Positions 26,460-35,513 of a DNA stretch of 64,000 bases are shown here, one piece after another (the first letter of the stretch is position 1; the number at the start of each line of letters is the position of its first letter). The notes under the pieces were generated by a model that worked only from the letters and a program-made list of their open reading frames with translations, was not told the origin of the DNA and did no database searches. Position numbers and translations under genes: made by a program. The stretch covers positions 1 through 64,000 of the forward strand of contig NZ_JAOQKI010000014.1 of the NCBI RefSeq assembly GCF_025567465.1, given 5' to 3'. The stretch comes from Roseburia_C amylophila. GTDB taxonomy: Bacteria > Bacillota > Clostridia > Lachnospirales > Lachnospiraceae.

Positions 26460-29227
26460 TATCCTTTTGCAATTTTCTTTCCCTGCAAAAGGCTCTGGTT
26501 TTGATTTACAAAGGAGCGTGTCCGCTCTTTTAATAATAATTTTCGTCCTTCCGGGGTTCTTGTATATACCACATGGTATGGTCCAAGAGCCCTTTTCATA
26601 TGCTTTTCAAAAATCAGGGCACGCTCCTTTTGTCTTCCGAATATTTCCGGGACACTGTAACACTCTCTTGATGTGCCAAAGATTTTTTCCCGGATAAGAA
26701 GATACCTTGGGTTATCAATAACACCCCACAATTCTTCCATGCAGGCAGAATAGGTTGTCTTATCTCTGGTGGTTCCACCTTTAAGCCAGGTACCTACCAC
26801 AAATCCATTAAAGGATTCTACTTCTGTCCTGCAATGGGCACCATCCTCTAATTCCCCGCATTCCCTCAATGCATCTAGCATTGCTTCGCTAAGCTGTTTC
26901 ATCCGTCTTGCCGGGGTGCTGAATTTAAACAGACGTATCCCCTGATAGACAATTCCGGCAAATGCGGCTAACAGCGCAATTCCAAGTAACAGGAAAGCCG
27001 GATGATTACCAAGCTTCTGTGCCATCATTCTTCCACTCATTAAGAGTATTGCAAGTATCACCTGTATGATTTCTATACAGACCGCATTAATAAAGATATA
27101 TCCGGTTTCTATTTCTTTTGCTGCAATTTCATCTATCTGTTCTATTTCCATCTGATTTCGCACTTCCTGTAAGGACTGGTTCCATCGCTGCCTCAATGCA
27201 TTTCTGTCCTTTGCACGCTCAAGCATCATGCGGTTTGCTTTATCTACCTCATATTTTGATGTTATCTTTGGAATGTCCAGCCGACCGATTCCGCTTTCGA
27301 TTACATCTTCCCTGCAGGATACTCCTAAAAATGATTCAAACCGGCGTTCCAACATTTCATAATCGCCCTCTGCATCAGTATTACTCTGCTGTCCTCGCTC
27401 TTTTGGAAAAATGCAGGCAAGATGCCAGATGTTTCCGGTCTTATCCGGCTGCTCTCTGTCGGTACGGATTGCTCTTCCACGCATCTGGTTACTCAGCATA
27501 AAAGACCCTACATAGGTTGCCAGTATCAGGGAATTGATGCACGGTGCATCCCAGCCTTCTCCCAGCAATGACTTGGTTCCAATCAATGTATGAATCTCTC
27601 CCTGGCGGAATAACTCCGTCACAACAGCTACGGTGTGGGTGCTCTTTCCCTTTATCATAAGCTGTCCGTATCCGGTATCTCCCAGTGGATTTAACGTTCC
27701 GCTGCAGCCATACTGTGCCAGCAATTCCGGAAGTTTTGCTTCGACTTCCATTGGAACTATTATCACTGTTCCACTCAGCACACCAAGACGGATTCCAGCC
27801 ATGTTCTGCCGCCTTAAATATTCAAAAATCGGCACTGCACCAAGCTCTGTGACCAGTGTATCTTTACTTCCAATCTCCGGCAATTTGTCTTTCTTAATAT
27901 AATCGCAGAGAACCAGAAGGCGTAAATCATTTTCCAGTGCCTCATACTCAGCCTGCACAATGGTATGGATGCTCTCCATCTTTCCCTGGCTTTTCATAAG
28001 TACCTTTTTAATGGCTTCATTATCCCGCAGTGCAACCTTGTTCCGGTAGATGGCTCCTGCCTCTTTTAATTCCTGCAGCAGGCTTTCCCGCTCTGCTTCC
28101 ATCATGGTATAGGATTCTCTGTCCTCATAAAGAACACCCTGCAGTAACACTTCCATCCAGTGTGCATCCATCCCCGGCAGTTTTCCCTTTGTCCCGATGA
28201 GCTTCCTTAAATAACCAGAAAATGGAATCCCTTTTGCCTGGCAGTATACCAGCAGCGCTGTAAAATACTCCGGTTTATCTAAGAACCGCTCACTGTATTC
28301 TTCCGGATGCATAAGCCCCTGATGGGAAGATACGATTCTTCGCAATGTCTCATCTGCCATCATTTTCTGCACCTGCATCTGCATCCGCTTCTGATGCTCC
28401 CTGACATATGCTTCCTCTTCTCTTGTCGGCCAGTTAAAATAAACGTAGTCCTGATGCGGACAGAGACTTCCTTCTCTTACCAGTTCCGGTGTAAAGATTT
28501 CTTCATCAATCGGTCCGCACATATCGATATAACGCTTCCACTGTGCTGGTGTACTGTCATAAGGTGGTGTTGCTGTCAATGCAATGATTTTCACATCCGG
28601 CAGCTTGTCTAAGAAAGTCTCCAGTGCCTTCCACCACTCACTGCGAAGGTGATGTGCCTCATCCAGACAAATTGTTGTAATACCAGCTTCCTTTACTGCC
28701 TTAAAAATATCGAAATCCCGGTAGTCAACCTGCTCCGTTTCCTTCTCTCCATCTGCTTCTTCTGTCACTCCGCCGGCTGCCACTTTACTGTCTGCCGCAT
28801 CTACTCCATCCACCGCTTCACTGGCTGCTGCATCTTCCTCTGCCGCTTCCCCGCTGTCCTCTTCCAGTGTGCCCTGCTCCCGCTTCATGGCACTGTACAA
28901 TGCCTGATAAGTCGTTGCAGTCATCTGTTTCATCTGTTTCAAATTATTGGATAATATTTCCTGCGGATCTGCCTCTTCGGTTAAGAAGCCCTCCTGTATA
29001 CGCATCAGCCATTGCTGGCGGATGGTAATGCTGGGTGAAAAAATAAGGCAGGGTGCTCCCAGCCTCCGAATCAGTTCTATTCCAAGTGTAGTCTTGCCGG
29101 AACCCGGTGCTGCCACAATATGTATCTTTCCATCCTTCAAATACTGCTGTGCATGTAAGAGTACTCTTTCCTGATAATCTCTCCACTTTCCCCGAAATTG
29201 CAGGATTCCCTCATATCCTGTGTTCAT
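26456..29227 (-). CDS. DEAH-box helicase with C-terminal membrane segments
   Basis: A superfamily 2 helicase of 923 aa. Motif I is AAPGSGKTTLG (about residue 40), motif II is DEAH in CLDEAHHLRSEWW, motif III is ALTATPPY, and motif VI lies in QMRGRAIRTDR. An Ala/Glu/Asp-rich low-complexity insert (about 125-170) separates motifs Ia and II. Near residues 700-760 two hydrophobic helices are visible, so the enzyme is probably membrane tethered, which is unusual for this fold. It starts inside the stop of the NUDIX gene (ATGA overlap) and is translationally coupled to it. Confidence 0.88.
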   Translation of the reverse strand: MNTGYEGILQFRGKWRDYQERVLLHAQQYLKDGKIHIVAAPGSGKTTLGIELIRRLGAPCLIFSPSITIRQQWLMRIQEGFLTEEADPQEILSNNLKQMKQMTATTYQALYSAMKREQGTLEEDSGEAAEEDAAASEAVDGVDAADSKVAAGGVTEEADGEKETEQVDYRDFDIFKAVKEAGITTICLDEAHHLRSEWWKALETFLDKLPDVKIIALTATPPYDSTPAQWKRYIDMCGPIDEEIFTPELVREGSLCPHQDYVYFNWPTREEEAYVREHQKRMQMQVQKMMADETLRRIVSSHQGLMHPEEYSERFLDKPEYFTALLVYCQAKGIPFSGYLRKLIGTKGKLPGMDAHWMEVLLQGVLYEDRESYTMMEAERESLLQELKEAGAIYRNKVALRDNEAIKKVLMKSQGKMESIHTIVQAEYEALENDLRLLVLCDYIKKDKLPEIGSKDTLVTELGAVPIFEYLRRQNMAGIRLGVLSGTVIIVPMEVEAKLPELLAQYGCSGTLNPLGDTGYGQLMIKGKSTHTVAVVTELFRQGEIHTLIGTKSLLGEGWDAPCINSLILATYVGSFMLSNQMRGRAIRTDREQPDKTGNIWHLACIFPKERGQQSNTDAEGDYEMLERRFESFLGVSCREDVIESGIGRLDIPKITSKYEVDKANRMMLERAKDRNALRQRWNQSLQEVRNQMEIEQIDEIAAKEIETGYIFINAVCIEIIQVILAILLMSGRMMAQKLGNHPAFLLLGIALLAAFAGIVYQGIRLFKFSTPARRMKQLSEAMLDALRECGELEDGAHCRTEVESFNGFVVGTWLKGGTTRDKTTYSACMEELWGVIDNPRYLLIREKIFGTSRECYSVPEIFGRQKERALIFEKHMKRALGPYHVVYTRTPEGRKLLLKERTRSFVNQNQSLLQGKKIAKGY

Positions 29228-29730
29228 AAATTTCCCTCCATCAACATTTTAATAAATGCAGTATCGCGATATATCCACGGTTCCTTCGAAAATGGCTCAT
29301 TTGCTTTTACAATCTCTTCCGATGTCATCCATTCCAGATGATAGCCTTTTGCCTTCTCGCTTTCTGTCATATGCGGTTCTGTTGTTCTCTCCTCAACTGT
29401 GCAGGCAAAGAAATAGGTGTGACAGTGATATATTTTATCTGTTTCAAATAAATCACGGCGTTTTTCTTCTATCTCGCCCAACAGCTGCATACTTCCCGGG
29501 CATAATATCAATCCGCCCTCTTCTAATACTTCTCTGGAGAGTGCCATTTCAAAATCTTCCTCACCATCCATGCCGCCGCCTAATATTTTGCAGTCCCCTG
29601 CCCTGCCGCGCTGGACTGCAATTTTTCCATTCTTTTCTATGATTGCCCGGACGCACTTTCTTTCAAATACCGGCATGCCATCCTCATAATCCTTTTTATC
29701 TAATACCAGAAGTATCTTACTTTCCGTCAT
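29224..29730 (-). CDS. NUDIX hydrolase
   Basis: Pyrophosphohydrolase of about 168 aa. The Nudix box fits GX5EX7REUXEEXGU: the Gly lies in GGGMDGEED and the catalytic Glu residues in SREVLEEGGL. The start is placed at the ATG at 29730, which has GAGGAAACGAAA in front; the open frame extends 42 codons further but without a better site. The substrate is unknown. Its stop overlaps the helicase start, an unusual coupling of NUDIX and helicase. Confidence 0.88.
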   Translation of the reverse strand: MTESKILLVLDKKDYEDGMPVFERKCVRAIIEKNGKIAVQRGRAGDCKILGGGMDGEEDFEMALSREVLEEGGLILCPGSMQLLGEIEEKRRDLFETDKIYHCHTYFFACTVEERTTEPHMTESEKAKGYHLEWMTSEEIVKANEPFSKEPWIYRDTAFIKMLMEGNL

Positions 29731-30157
29731 TTTCGTTTCCTCGCTCTTGTCAAAGTTACCTAATCTGCCCACTGAAAACTGTTTACCATGGTCTCTGCTG
29801 TCCGTATAGGTACCTTCACCATTTACCCGGGCAGCACTGCCCTGCACCTGCATCATAAGCTGTGAAAGAATAGTCCTTTGTATTAATTTCTCATCATAAT
29901 ATGTAATGTCGGTTGAAATCGCATTACTAATAGCTAGTATACCATAAACATACTGTTTTGGGGAAGAAATGTCCTATTTCATCCAATAAACAGCTATCTT
30001 GTCGCTTTCTACTCTCCAAAGTCATAGTAAGCAGTTGGTTTATCACCAAAGATACCTCCTCTTACTGCCAGCACAAAGTTTCGCTTAGCAAGCACTTGAT
30101 GCGTTTCTTCTACGTATGCATATTGTCAAGTGTATGTGTCATATTTTATATTCAAAA
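29731..30157. other. non-coding stretch between the NUDIX gene and the HD-GYP unit
   Basis: Apart from the in-frame upstream extension of the NUDIX gene (to 29856) I see no credible gene. The sequence is AT-rich with no convincing promoter pair; it may hold the NUDIX promoter. Confidence 0.5.
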
Positions 30158-30160
30158 TAA

Positions 30161-30192
30161 AAAAGCTGCTACTCTGAAAAATAACAGCCTTT
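30161..30192 (-). terminator. terminator of the HD-GYP/oxidative-stress unit
   Basis: On the minus strand AAAGGCTG pairs with CAGCTTTT across a 16-base loop and runs into a U-rich tail (TTTTTTATTTTG). It lies just after the hemerythrin fragment. Confidence 0.6.
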
Positions 30193-30201
30193 CTTACTAT
30201 A

Positions 30202-30411
30202 TCAGCCTTTTGGAATTTGACCATCGACATACAGAATGTGATTAACTAACCACTCTGTGAGATATTTTAAAATTCCCATAATCTGTTCATCTTGATCTTC
30301 TACCTCATCATTGTGATGTTCCATAAATTCATCAAGTTTATGTATAAATTCCTGATGTTGAACTTTCTGTGTAAATATCTTCTTATAATTAATAGATTCC
30401 ACCAAAACATT
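30202..30411 (-). pseudogene. C-terminal fragment of a bacteriohemerythrin
   Basis: The frame encodes a segment with the hemerythrin tail pattern: HQEFIHKLDEF followed by ILKYLTEWLVNHILYVD, where the His residues of HxxxE and WLxNHIxxxD are diiron ligands. Whole proteins are about 130 aa. Here the first two helices, with the N-terminal His ligand, are missing. It begins within the last codons of the HD-GYP gene and could be initiated at a TTG or GTG there. It is either a decayed gene or the former C-terminal domain of a longer sensor cut off by a frameshift. Confidence 0.6.
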
Positions 30412-31624
30412 CCCTAATTTTCCTGGAAATATCAGAATCAACAAAACCTTTCTGCGCCATGTCATTGAGCATCTCACACGTTTTTTCGTGCGATAAACCT
30501 TTCTTATATGGTCTGTCCTCGGTTAATGCCTGATAAATATCAATACATGCCATAATACGTTCCGGCTCATTTAATTCAGCTGCGGTTTTTCCAAAAGGAT
30601 ACCCTTTTCCATTTAATTTTTCATGATGGAAAGCTGCCCAGTCTCGTATTTCTTCAAAATCATTAACCTCTGATAATATAAGGTATGTATAGCCAGCATG
30701 ATTCTTCATTTTTGAAAATTCATCATCCGTAAGCTTATCCGGTTTTTCCAAAATTTCATTGCCTACTGCCATCTTCCCAATATCATGCAGTGCACCAGCC
30801 AGATACATTTTTTGCACATTAATAGAATCATATCCGATATATTGAGCAAAAAAAGCTGCTTTTTCAGCCACTCCTATAGAATGTCTGCTTGTAAAAGAAG
30901 ATTTATAATCTACAATCTTTGCAAAAAAATCTGCGACATTTTTACACGTTTTCCAATCAAAAACCCGTTTTTGTCTTGGGATAATCTCCCATAGCTTCAT
31001 TTCAAAAGAATTATCACTTAAACATATAAATGATTCAGAATGTGTGAATGCATGAAAAAAGGCATTCACACATTCTGAATCGAATAATCCATCCTTATTT
31101 TTCAAAAGAAACTGACATATAAAATTCCAACTGTTATTTCCAGTTCCCGTGTTATTTCCTATAATATCAATTGTATCTGCAAGATGAATAATCCTTGCAA
31201 ACAACGGAATTTCATTCCACTTTTTTTGAAAAGGACCAGTTCCATCGGCATGTTCATGATGATACAAAATCACATTTGACACATCTGTTTTAAATGGAAT
31301 TTTAGTAATATTTTTTTCTCCATAAATACAATGAAGATTTGTTTTTTTCTCGGATAAATCTTTTTTACAATGAATGACGGAATCCTTTTTCAGTTCTTCC
31401 GAAATATATTGTGTCAAAGCATTATCATGCAGTAAAGCACACATGGCTAAATCTTGTAATTCATCACCTTGAATTTTCCAATATTCAGCCATGCATATAC
31501 TTATATAAGCCACTCTTTTTCCATGTTTGTTTTTAATATTTACCAACTCTGCTTCTATACAGTCCAACGCATAAGAACAGGCTCCTGCAAGTCCGATGAT
31601 ATCTATACTTAGTTCTTCTTTCAT
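30389..31624 (-). CDS. tandem-HD cyclic-di-GMP phosphodiesterase (HD-GYP type)
   Basis: Predicted c-di-GMP hydrolase or sensor. Two HD-type halves are visible. The first has LLHDNALTQ and YHHEHADGTGPF. The second has the full HD-GYP set: ALHDIGKMAVG, AAFHHEKLNGKGYPFG, ACIDIYQALTEDRPYKKG. The start is placed at the ATG at 31624 (AGGAT upstream) rather than the one at 31648. It lies downstream of desulfoferrodoxin in the same direction and may be the end of that unit. A hemerythrin fragment follows directly, which hints at an oxygen-linked input. Confidence 0.88.
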   Translation of the reverse strand: MKEELSIDIIGLAGACSYALDCIEAELVNIKNKHGKRVAYISICMAEYWKIQGDELQDLAMCALLHDNALTQYISEELKKDSVIHCKKDLSEKKTNLHCIYGEKNITKIPFKTDVSNVILYHHEHADGTGPFQKKWNEIPLFARIIHLADTIDIIGNNTGTGNNSWNFICQFLLKNKDGLFDSECVNAFFHAFTHSESFICLSDNSFEMKLWEIIPRQKRVFDWKTCKNVADFFAKIVDYKSSFTSRHSIGVAEKAAFFAQYIGYDSINVQKMYLAGALHDIGKMAVGNEILEKPDKLTDDEFSKMKNHAGYTYLILSEVNDFEEIRDWAAFHHEKLNGKGYPFGKTAAELNEPERIMACIDIYQALTEDRPYKKGLSHEKTCEMLNDMAQKGFVDSDISRKIRECFGGIY

Positions 31625-31656
31625 TGGTATAATCCTATCATAATACATTTATGCTT

Positions 31657-32031
31657 CTAGCATTTCCATAATCCATGCAGGTTACAATATGCATATACTT
31701 CTTCTACCTGTTCACCATCGCAAAGACAAAAATCTGCTACCGGCTCCTGCCCTGGATTTAACTGTTTTCTATATATTCCCTGGTTTGTATTTAATGTAAT
31801 CCACTCAATAAAATGCTCTTCAAGCATTGGATGTTTTGTCTCTCCGACCACGACATGAACATGACTGCCTTCTATCGTATATACAGGTACATGCTTCTCG
31901 ACAGCAGCATCTGTCACTCCGGCTTTTAATTCCTGCATAGGTTCTCCGCAACAAATTACAGGTACACCCTTATCCTTTACCTTTTCAACAATGTTTCCAC
32001 AATGCTTACAAATATAATATCTTACTTCCAT
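31657..32031 (-). CDS. dfx: desulfoferrodoxin / superoxide reductase
   Basis: Non-haem iron enzyme that reduces superoxide to peroxide in anaerobes. The N-terminal desulforedoxin site is CKHC with the later CC pair (VICCGEPM). The C-terminal catalytic iron site has His residues in GSHVHVVVG, KHPMLEEHFIEWI and the Cys/His of CNLHGLW. I use the ATG at 32031 (GGAGAAAAAGGC upstream). It lies in a run with rubrerythrin and a PerR-like gene, consistent with shared oxygen-stress control. Confidence 0.94.
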   Translation of the reverse strand: MEVRYYICKHCGNIVEKVKDKGVPVICCGEPMQELKAGVTDAAVEKHVPVYTIEGSHVHVVVGETKHPMLEEHFIEWITLNTNQGIYRKQLNPGQEPVADFCLCDGEQVEEVYAYCNLHGLWKC

Positions 32032-32058
32032 GCCTTTTTCTCCTTCCATGTGTAAAAT

Positions 32059-33003
32059 TTATAATTCAATTGTCTCCATAATCTTTTTCAATGAATCTGC
32101 AGATTCCTTAAGCTTTAACGCTTCCTCGCCACTTAAATTAATAGGTATATCAGACTCAATACCATCTGCACCTACAATAGCTGGCATACTTAACGATACT
32201 CCGTCAATATCATATACTCCATGCATCATGTGTGATACAGGAAGTATTGATTTTTCATCTCTCATAATCACTTCGCAGATTCTTTTTACAGACATTGCAA
32301 TTCCATAATATGTAGCGTGCTTTTTGTTTATAATCTCATAAGCACTGTTCTTGACTGCTGTAGCTATTTCTGCCGTGTTTTCCTTGTGCTTGTAATGTCC
32401 ACGCATTTCACACATTTCACTTAATGGAACACCAGATACATTGGCTGATGACCATGCTACAACTTCGCTGTCTCCATGCTCACCTACTATAAATGCATGA
32501 ACACTCCTGCTGTCCACAGATAAATGCTCACCAAGCTTATATCTTAATCTGGCACTATCTAACACAGTACCCGATCCAATAACCCTGTTTTCTGGAAGTC
32601 CTGATAACTTTATGGCTACCTGAGTCAGGATATCTACCGGATTCGCAACTACAAGCATGATACCTGCAAAATTTCTCTTTGCTATTTCAGGAATGATTGA
32701 CTTAAATATTGCTACATTTTTATTTACGAGATCAAGCCTTGTCTCTCCCGGTTTCTGTCCCGCTCCGGCAGATATGACAACAATTGCAGCATCAGCCACA
32801 TCATCATAATCTCCGGCATATATTTTCATCGGACTCGCAAATGGAATACCATGACTGATATCCATCGCTTCTCCTTCTGCCTTGTTCTTATCTGCATCGA
32901 TAAGGACAATCTCTGTAAACAAGCCACTCTGCATCAGAGCAAATACCGATGCAGAACCAACAAAGCCACAGCCTATCATTACTGCTTTTTTTGAATTAAT
33001 CAC
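32059..33003 (-). CDS. ldh: L-lactate dehydrogenase
   Basis: NADH-dependent reduction of pyruvate to lactate. The Rossmann start is GCGFVGSASVFALM, the specificity loop AGQKPGETRLDL carries the Gln typical of lactate rather than malate enzymes, and the catalytic His lies in GEHGDSE. Length 314 aa is standard. The annotated GTG at 33003 has a poor ribosome site. An in-frame ATT at about 33018, with AAGGAG before it, would give an ITKKK start and is a real alternative. It sits between rubrerythrin and desulfoferrodoxin. Confidence 0.93.
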   Translation of the reverse strand: MINSKKAVMIGCGFVGSASVFALMQSGLFTEIVLIDADKNKAEGEAMDISHGIPFASPMKIYAGDYDDVADAAIVVISAGAGQKPGETRLDLVNKNVAIFKSIIPEIAKRNFAGIMLVVANPVDILTQVAIKLSGLPENRVIGSGTVLDSARLRYKLGEHLSVDSRSVHAFIVGEHGDSEVVAWSSANVSGVPLSEMCEMRGHYKHKENTAEIATAVKNSAYEIINKKHATYYGIAMSVKRICEVIMRDEKSILPVSHMMHGVYDIDGVSLSMPAIVGADGIESDIPINLSGEEALKLKESADSLKKIMETIEL

Positions 33004-33030
33004 TTTCTTCTTCGTAATAATCTCATCTCC

Positions 33031-33573
33031 TTAATAATTCTCTTCATGTACTTCAAAATAGCTCTGTGGATGATTACATACCGGACATACTTCAGGCGCC
33101 TTAGTTCCTACCACAATATGTCCGCAGTTACGGCATTCCCATACCTTAACTTCGCTCTTTTCAAATACCTGTGCAGTTTCAATATTCTTAAGAAGTGCAC
33201 GATATCTTTCCTCATGGTGCTTCTCAATCTCACCTACTGCCCTGAATTTTGCTGCAAGCTCAGGGAATCCTTCTTCCTCAGCTGTTTTAGCAAAGCCTTC
33301 ATACATATCTGTCCACTCATAATTTTCGCCTTCTGCCGCTGCCGCCAGGTTTTCCTTTGTATCACCAATTCCTGCTAATTCCTTGAACCACATCTTTGCA
33401 TGTTCTTTCTCATTATCTGCAGTCTTTAAAAACAATGCTGACATCTGCTCGTAACCTTCCTTTTTCGCTACAGAAGCAAAATAGGTATACTTATTTCTTG
33501 CCTGTGATTCCCCTGCAAATGCCTCCTGTAAATTCTTCTCTGTCTGTGTTCCTGCATATTTGTTTGCTGCCAT
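33031..33573 (-). CDS. rbr: rubrerythrin
   Basis: Peroxide reductase with an N-terminal four-helix diiron domain (EAFAGESQARNKY, EKEHAKMWF, EEEGFPELA, EKHHEERY) and a C-terminal rubredoxin domain (CRNCGHIVVG ... CPVCNHPQ). It detoxifies hydrogen peroxide in anaerobes using reduced rubredoxin. The ATG at 33573 has a strong GGAGGTAAAAGAG site; the longer frame upstream overlaps the PerR-like gene. It lies 23 bases after that gene and is likely co-transcribed. Confidence 0.95.
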   Translation of the reverse strand: MAANKYAGTQTEKNLQEAFAGESQARNKYTYFASVAKKEGYEQMSALFLKTADNEKEHAKMWFKELAGIGDTKENLAAAAEGENYEWTDMYEGFAKTAEEEGFPELAAKFRAVGEIEKHHEERYRALLKNIETAQVFEKSEVKVWECRNCGHIVVGTKAPEVCPVCNHPQSYFEVHEENY

Positions 33574-33596
33574 CTCTTTTACCTCCATTTTCTTTA

Positions 33597-33986
33597 CTAC
33601 TTTTTCTCCCTGCATTTTTGGCAAATGCCTTTAAATGAAATATCATAATCCACAAATTCAATTCCATGAGTGTTATGAATTCTTTCCAGCAAATCCGGTA
33701 TTTGATCCATATCCACATCAAAAATTTCACCGCACTTTATACATCTTACATGGTAATGATTTTTCAATGTAAAATCAAATCGGTTCGGTCCATCCGGAAC
33801 TTCAACCTTTCTTAATGCACCTTCCTCTACCAATATATCAAGATTTCTATATACAGTTCCTTTTCCAATTGTTGGATATGCTTCTTTTATAAATTCATAC
33901 ACTTCATTTGCCGTAACGTGTCTTCTCATTTCGTATACGGCATTTCTTACAAGATCTTTTTGAATGGTATTTCTCCTACTTGTCAT
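33597..33986 (-). CDS. Fur-family metalloregulator, probably PerR
   Basis: A 129-aa repressor with a winged helix (KGTVYRNLDILVEEGALRKV) and a regulatory domain. The structural zinc site is CIKC and CQKC, and the metal-sensing region is RFDFTLKNHYHVRC. PerR is the likeliest subtype because the genes it precedes are rubrerythrin and desulfoferrodoxin. The residues alone do not exclude Fur or Zur. It has a consensus promoter and an inverted repeat at its own start, as expected for autoregulation. Confidence 0.85.
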   Translation of the reverse strand: MTSRRNTIQKDLVRNAVYEMRRHVTANEVYEFIKEAYPTIGKGTVYRNLDILVEEGALRKVEVPDGPNRFDFTLKNHYHVRCIKCGEIFDVDMDQIPDLLERIHNTHGIEFVDYDISFKGICQKCREKK

Positions 33987-33992
33987 TTGTCC

Positions 33993-34049
33993 TCCTTATT
34001 AGGATTAGTTCTTAATAAGGATTATATGTCACTATTATCCTGTTGTCAA
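33993..34049 (-). promoter_or_regulatory. consensus promoter and probable operator of the PerR-like unit
   Basis: Minus strand: TTGACA (34044-34049), 17-base spacer, TATAAT (34021-34026), a full consensus. Directly downstream an inverted repeat with arms TCCTTATTA (33993-34001) and TAATAAGGA (34013-34021) overlaps the -10 box and the ribosome site. It resembles but does not match the PerR box. Confidence 0.75.
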
Positions 34050-34115
34050 TAAAAAAATAGTAATAATTCTCATTATCATAAAAGATGCCAAACTGAGCAT
34101 CTTTTACCTGAATAA

Positions 34116-34865
34116 CTATTTTATTTTGCGTTCAAATACATATTCTGAATCTGAAGATAAATCAGACCTAAACGAATATCCGAGTCTGTCAAATTTCTGA
34201 ATCTCCGCCGGATTTTCAATATTATTTTCCGCTATGAATCTGACCATTTCACCACGAGCCATCTTGGCATAGGTACCTTTTGTTACCAATTTATCTCCGG
34301 ATAACTCACAAAATACAATCGTAATATATCTGTCCTGTGGTGTCAGATACTTTTCTATACATTTTGAGTATTCTTTTGATGCAAGATTAATGATAATCCT
34401 ACTGTCATCGATTACTGCGCGGTATAACAATTCTCCCCAGTACTCATACAGATTTTTTGCATCTCCAATTCCAACCTTTGCCTGCATTTCAAGACGATAA
34501 GGAGTCACACCATCCATTGGTTTTAAAATGCCATAAAACGCAGACAAGATTCTTAAATGATTTTGCAAATACTCAAACTGCTGGATTTCAAACACAGATG
34601 GTGCCATATATTGAAATGCAATCCCTTCATATGCTAAAACAGCCGGAGTAAGCCTGTTATAAAGATCCATATTTTCCAATCTGTTAAAGTTCTGCTCTGC
34701 AATCTTGTCATTACATTTCCAGATAGCTTTCAGTTCTTCTTTTGATTTGCTTTTCATCCAGTTTAATACTTCTGCTGTCTTATCAATATAGACAGGCAGT
34801 TTAACCGGTGCTAAGTTATCGGTATCTACAATCATCTTTTTTGCAGGTGATAAAATAATCTTCAT
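34116..34865 (-). CDS. yaaA: peroxide stress protein YaaA
   Basis: UPF0246/DUF328 protein of 249 aa that in E. coli lowers free iron during peroxide stress. The family start KIILSPAKKM and the central GILKPMDGVTPYRLEM and INLASKEYSK are all present. The ATG overlaps the stop of the bcp gene by one base (TAATG), so it is translationally coupled. The role agrees with the neighbouring peroxide-defence genes. Confidence 0.93.
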   Translation of the reverse strand: MKIILSPAKKMIVDTDNLAPVKLPVYIDKTAEVLNWMKSKSKEELKAIWKCNDKIAEQNFNRLENMDLYNRLTPAVLAYEGIAFQYMAPSVFEIQQFEYLQNHLRILSAFYGILKPMDGVTPYRLEMQAKVGIGDAKNLYEYWGELLYRAVIDDSRIIINLASKEYSKCIEKYLTPQDRYITIVFCELSGDKLVTKGTYAKMARGEMVRFIAENNIENPAEIQKFDRLGYSFRSDLSSDSEYVFERKIK

Positions 34866-35320
34866 TATGCCAATTCCTTAAGCATATTTTCAGGATCATC
34901 TGCCGCCTTGACTTTATCATTTGCCTTTATAATGATTCCCTGCTCATCAATAAGATATGTAGTTCTTACTACACCCATAGATACTTTTCCATAATTTTTC
35001 TTTTCTTTCCAGACATCATATGCTTCAATAACTTTACGCTCCGGATCTGCTAATAGCGTAAATGCCAGTCCATATTTTTCTTCAAATCTCTTGTGAGACG
35101 CTACAGAGTCCTTGCTTACTCCGAGAATAACAGCTCCCTTCTCAGTAAACTGTGGATAACGCTCAGAAAAGCCACATGCCTGCTTCGTACATCCTGGTGT
35201 ATTATCCTTTGGATAAAAATATAGGATCACTTTTTTTCCTGCATAATCGCTTAATTTATGCATTTCTCCATTCTGATCCGGCAATTCAAAGTCCGGTGCT
35301 TTTTTTCCTACTTCTAACAT
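34865..35320 (-). CDS. bcp: thioredoxin-dependent thiol peroxidase (Bcp/PrxQ)
   Basis: Peroxiredoxin of 151 aa. The peroxidatic Cys is in TPGCTKQACGFSE, and the second Cys, five residues on, is the resolving Cys of the atypical 2-Cys type. The strand-turn motif YFYPKDNTPGC is intact. GGAGG precedes the ATG. It is the first gene of a bcp-yaaA unit next to the PerR-like operon. Confidence 0.95.
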   Translation of the reverse strand: MLEVGKKAPDFELPDQNGEMHKLSDYAGKKVILYFYPKDNTPGCTKQACGFSERYPQFTEKGAVILGVSKDSVASHKRFEEKYGLAFTLLADPERKVIEAYDVWKEKKNYGKVSMGVVRTTYLIDEQGIIIKANDKVKAADDPENMLKELA

Positions 35321-35438
35321 ATTTTATACCTCCAAATTGATTAAGCTGTTTCCAAAATAAATATCTCTGGATCATTAACAATATTATACATTCCATCCAT
35401 TACTTCCGACAAGCAGGGAAAGAAAAATAATCAATCCA

Positions 35439-35507
35439 AATACAAAAGGATGTATCACGATAATTCTTGCATTACCTTGACACATCCTTTCGTGTTGTAT
35501 TTTTTTA
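35439..35507. terminator. terminator-like hairpin with T-run
   Basis: AAAGGATGT (35445-35453) and ACATCCTTT (35482-35490) pair, extended by AATACAA/TTGTATT further out. A seven-T run follows on the plus strand. It closes the gap between bcp and the GGDEF gene. Confidence 0.5.
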
Positions 35508-35513
35508 TTCTTC

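Noticed and set aside
27118..27501. 127-codon plus-strand ORF within the helicase gene
   Set aside because: It is a shadow of the helicase coding strand, Pro/Leu/His-rich, without ribosome site.
33993..34021. Naming the inverted repeat a PerR box
   Set aside because: It is AT-rich and correctly placed but does not match the 7-1-7 PerR consensus closely enough.
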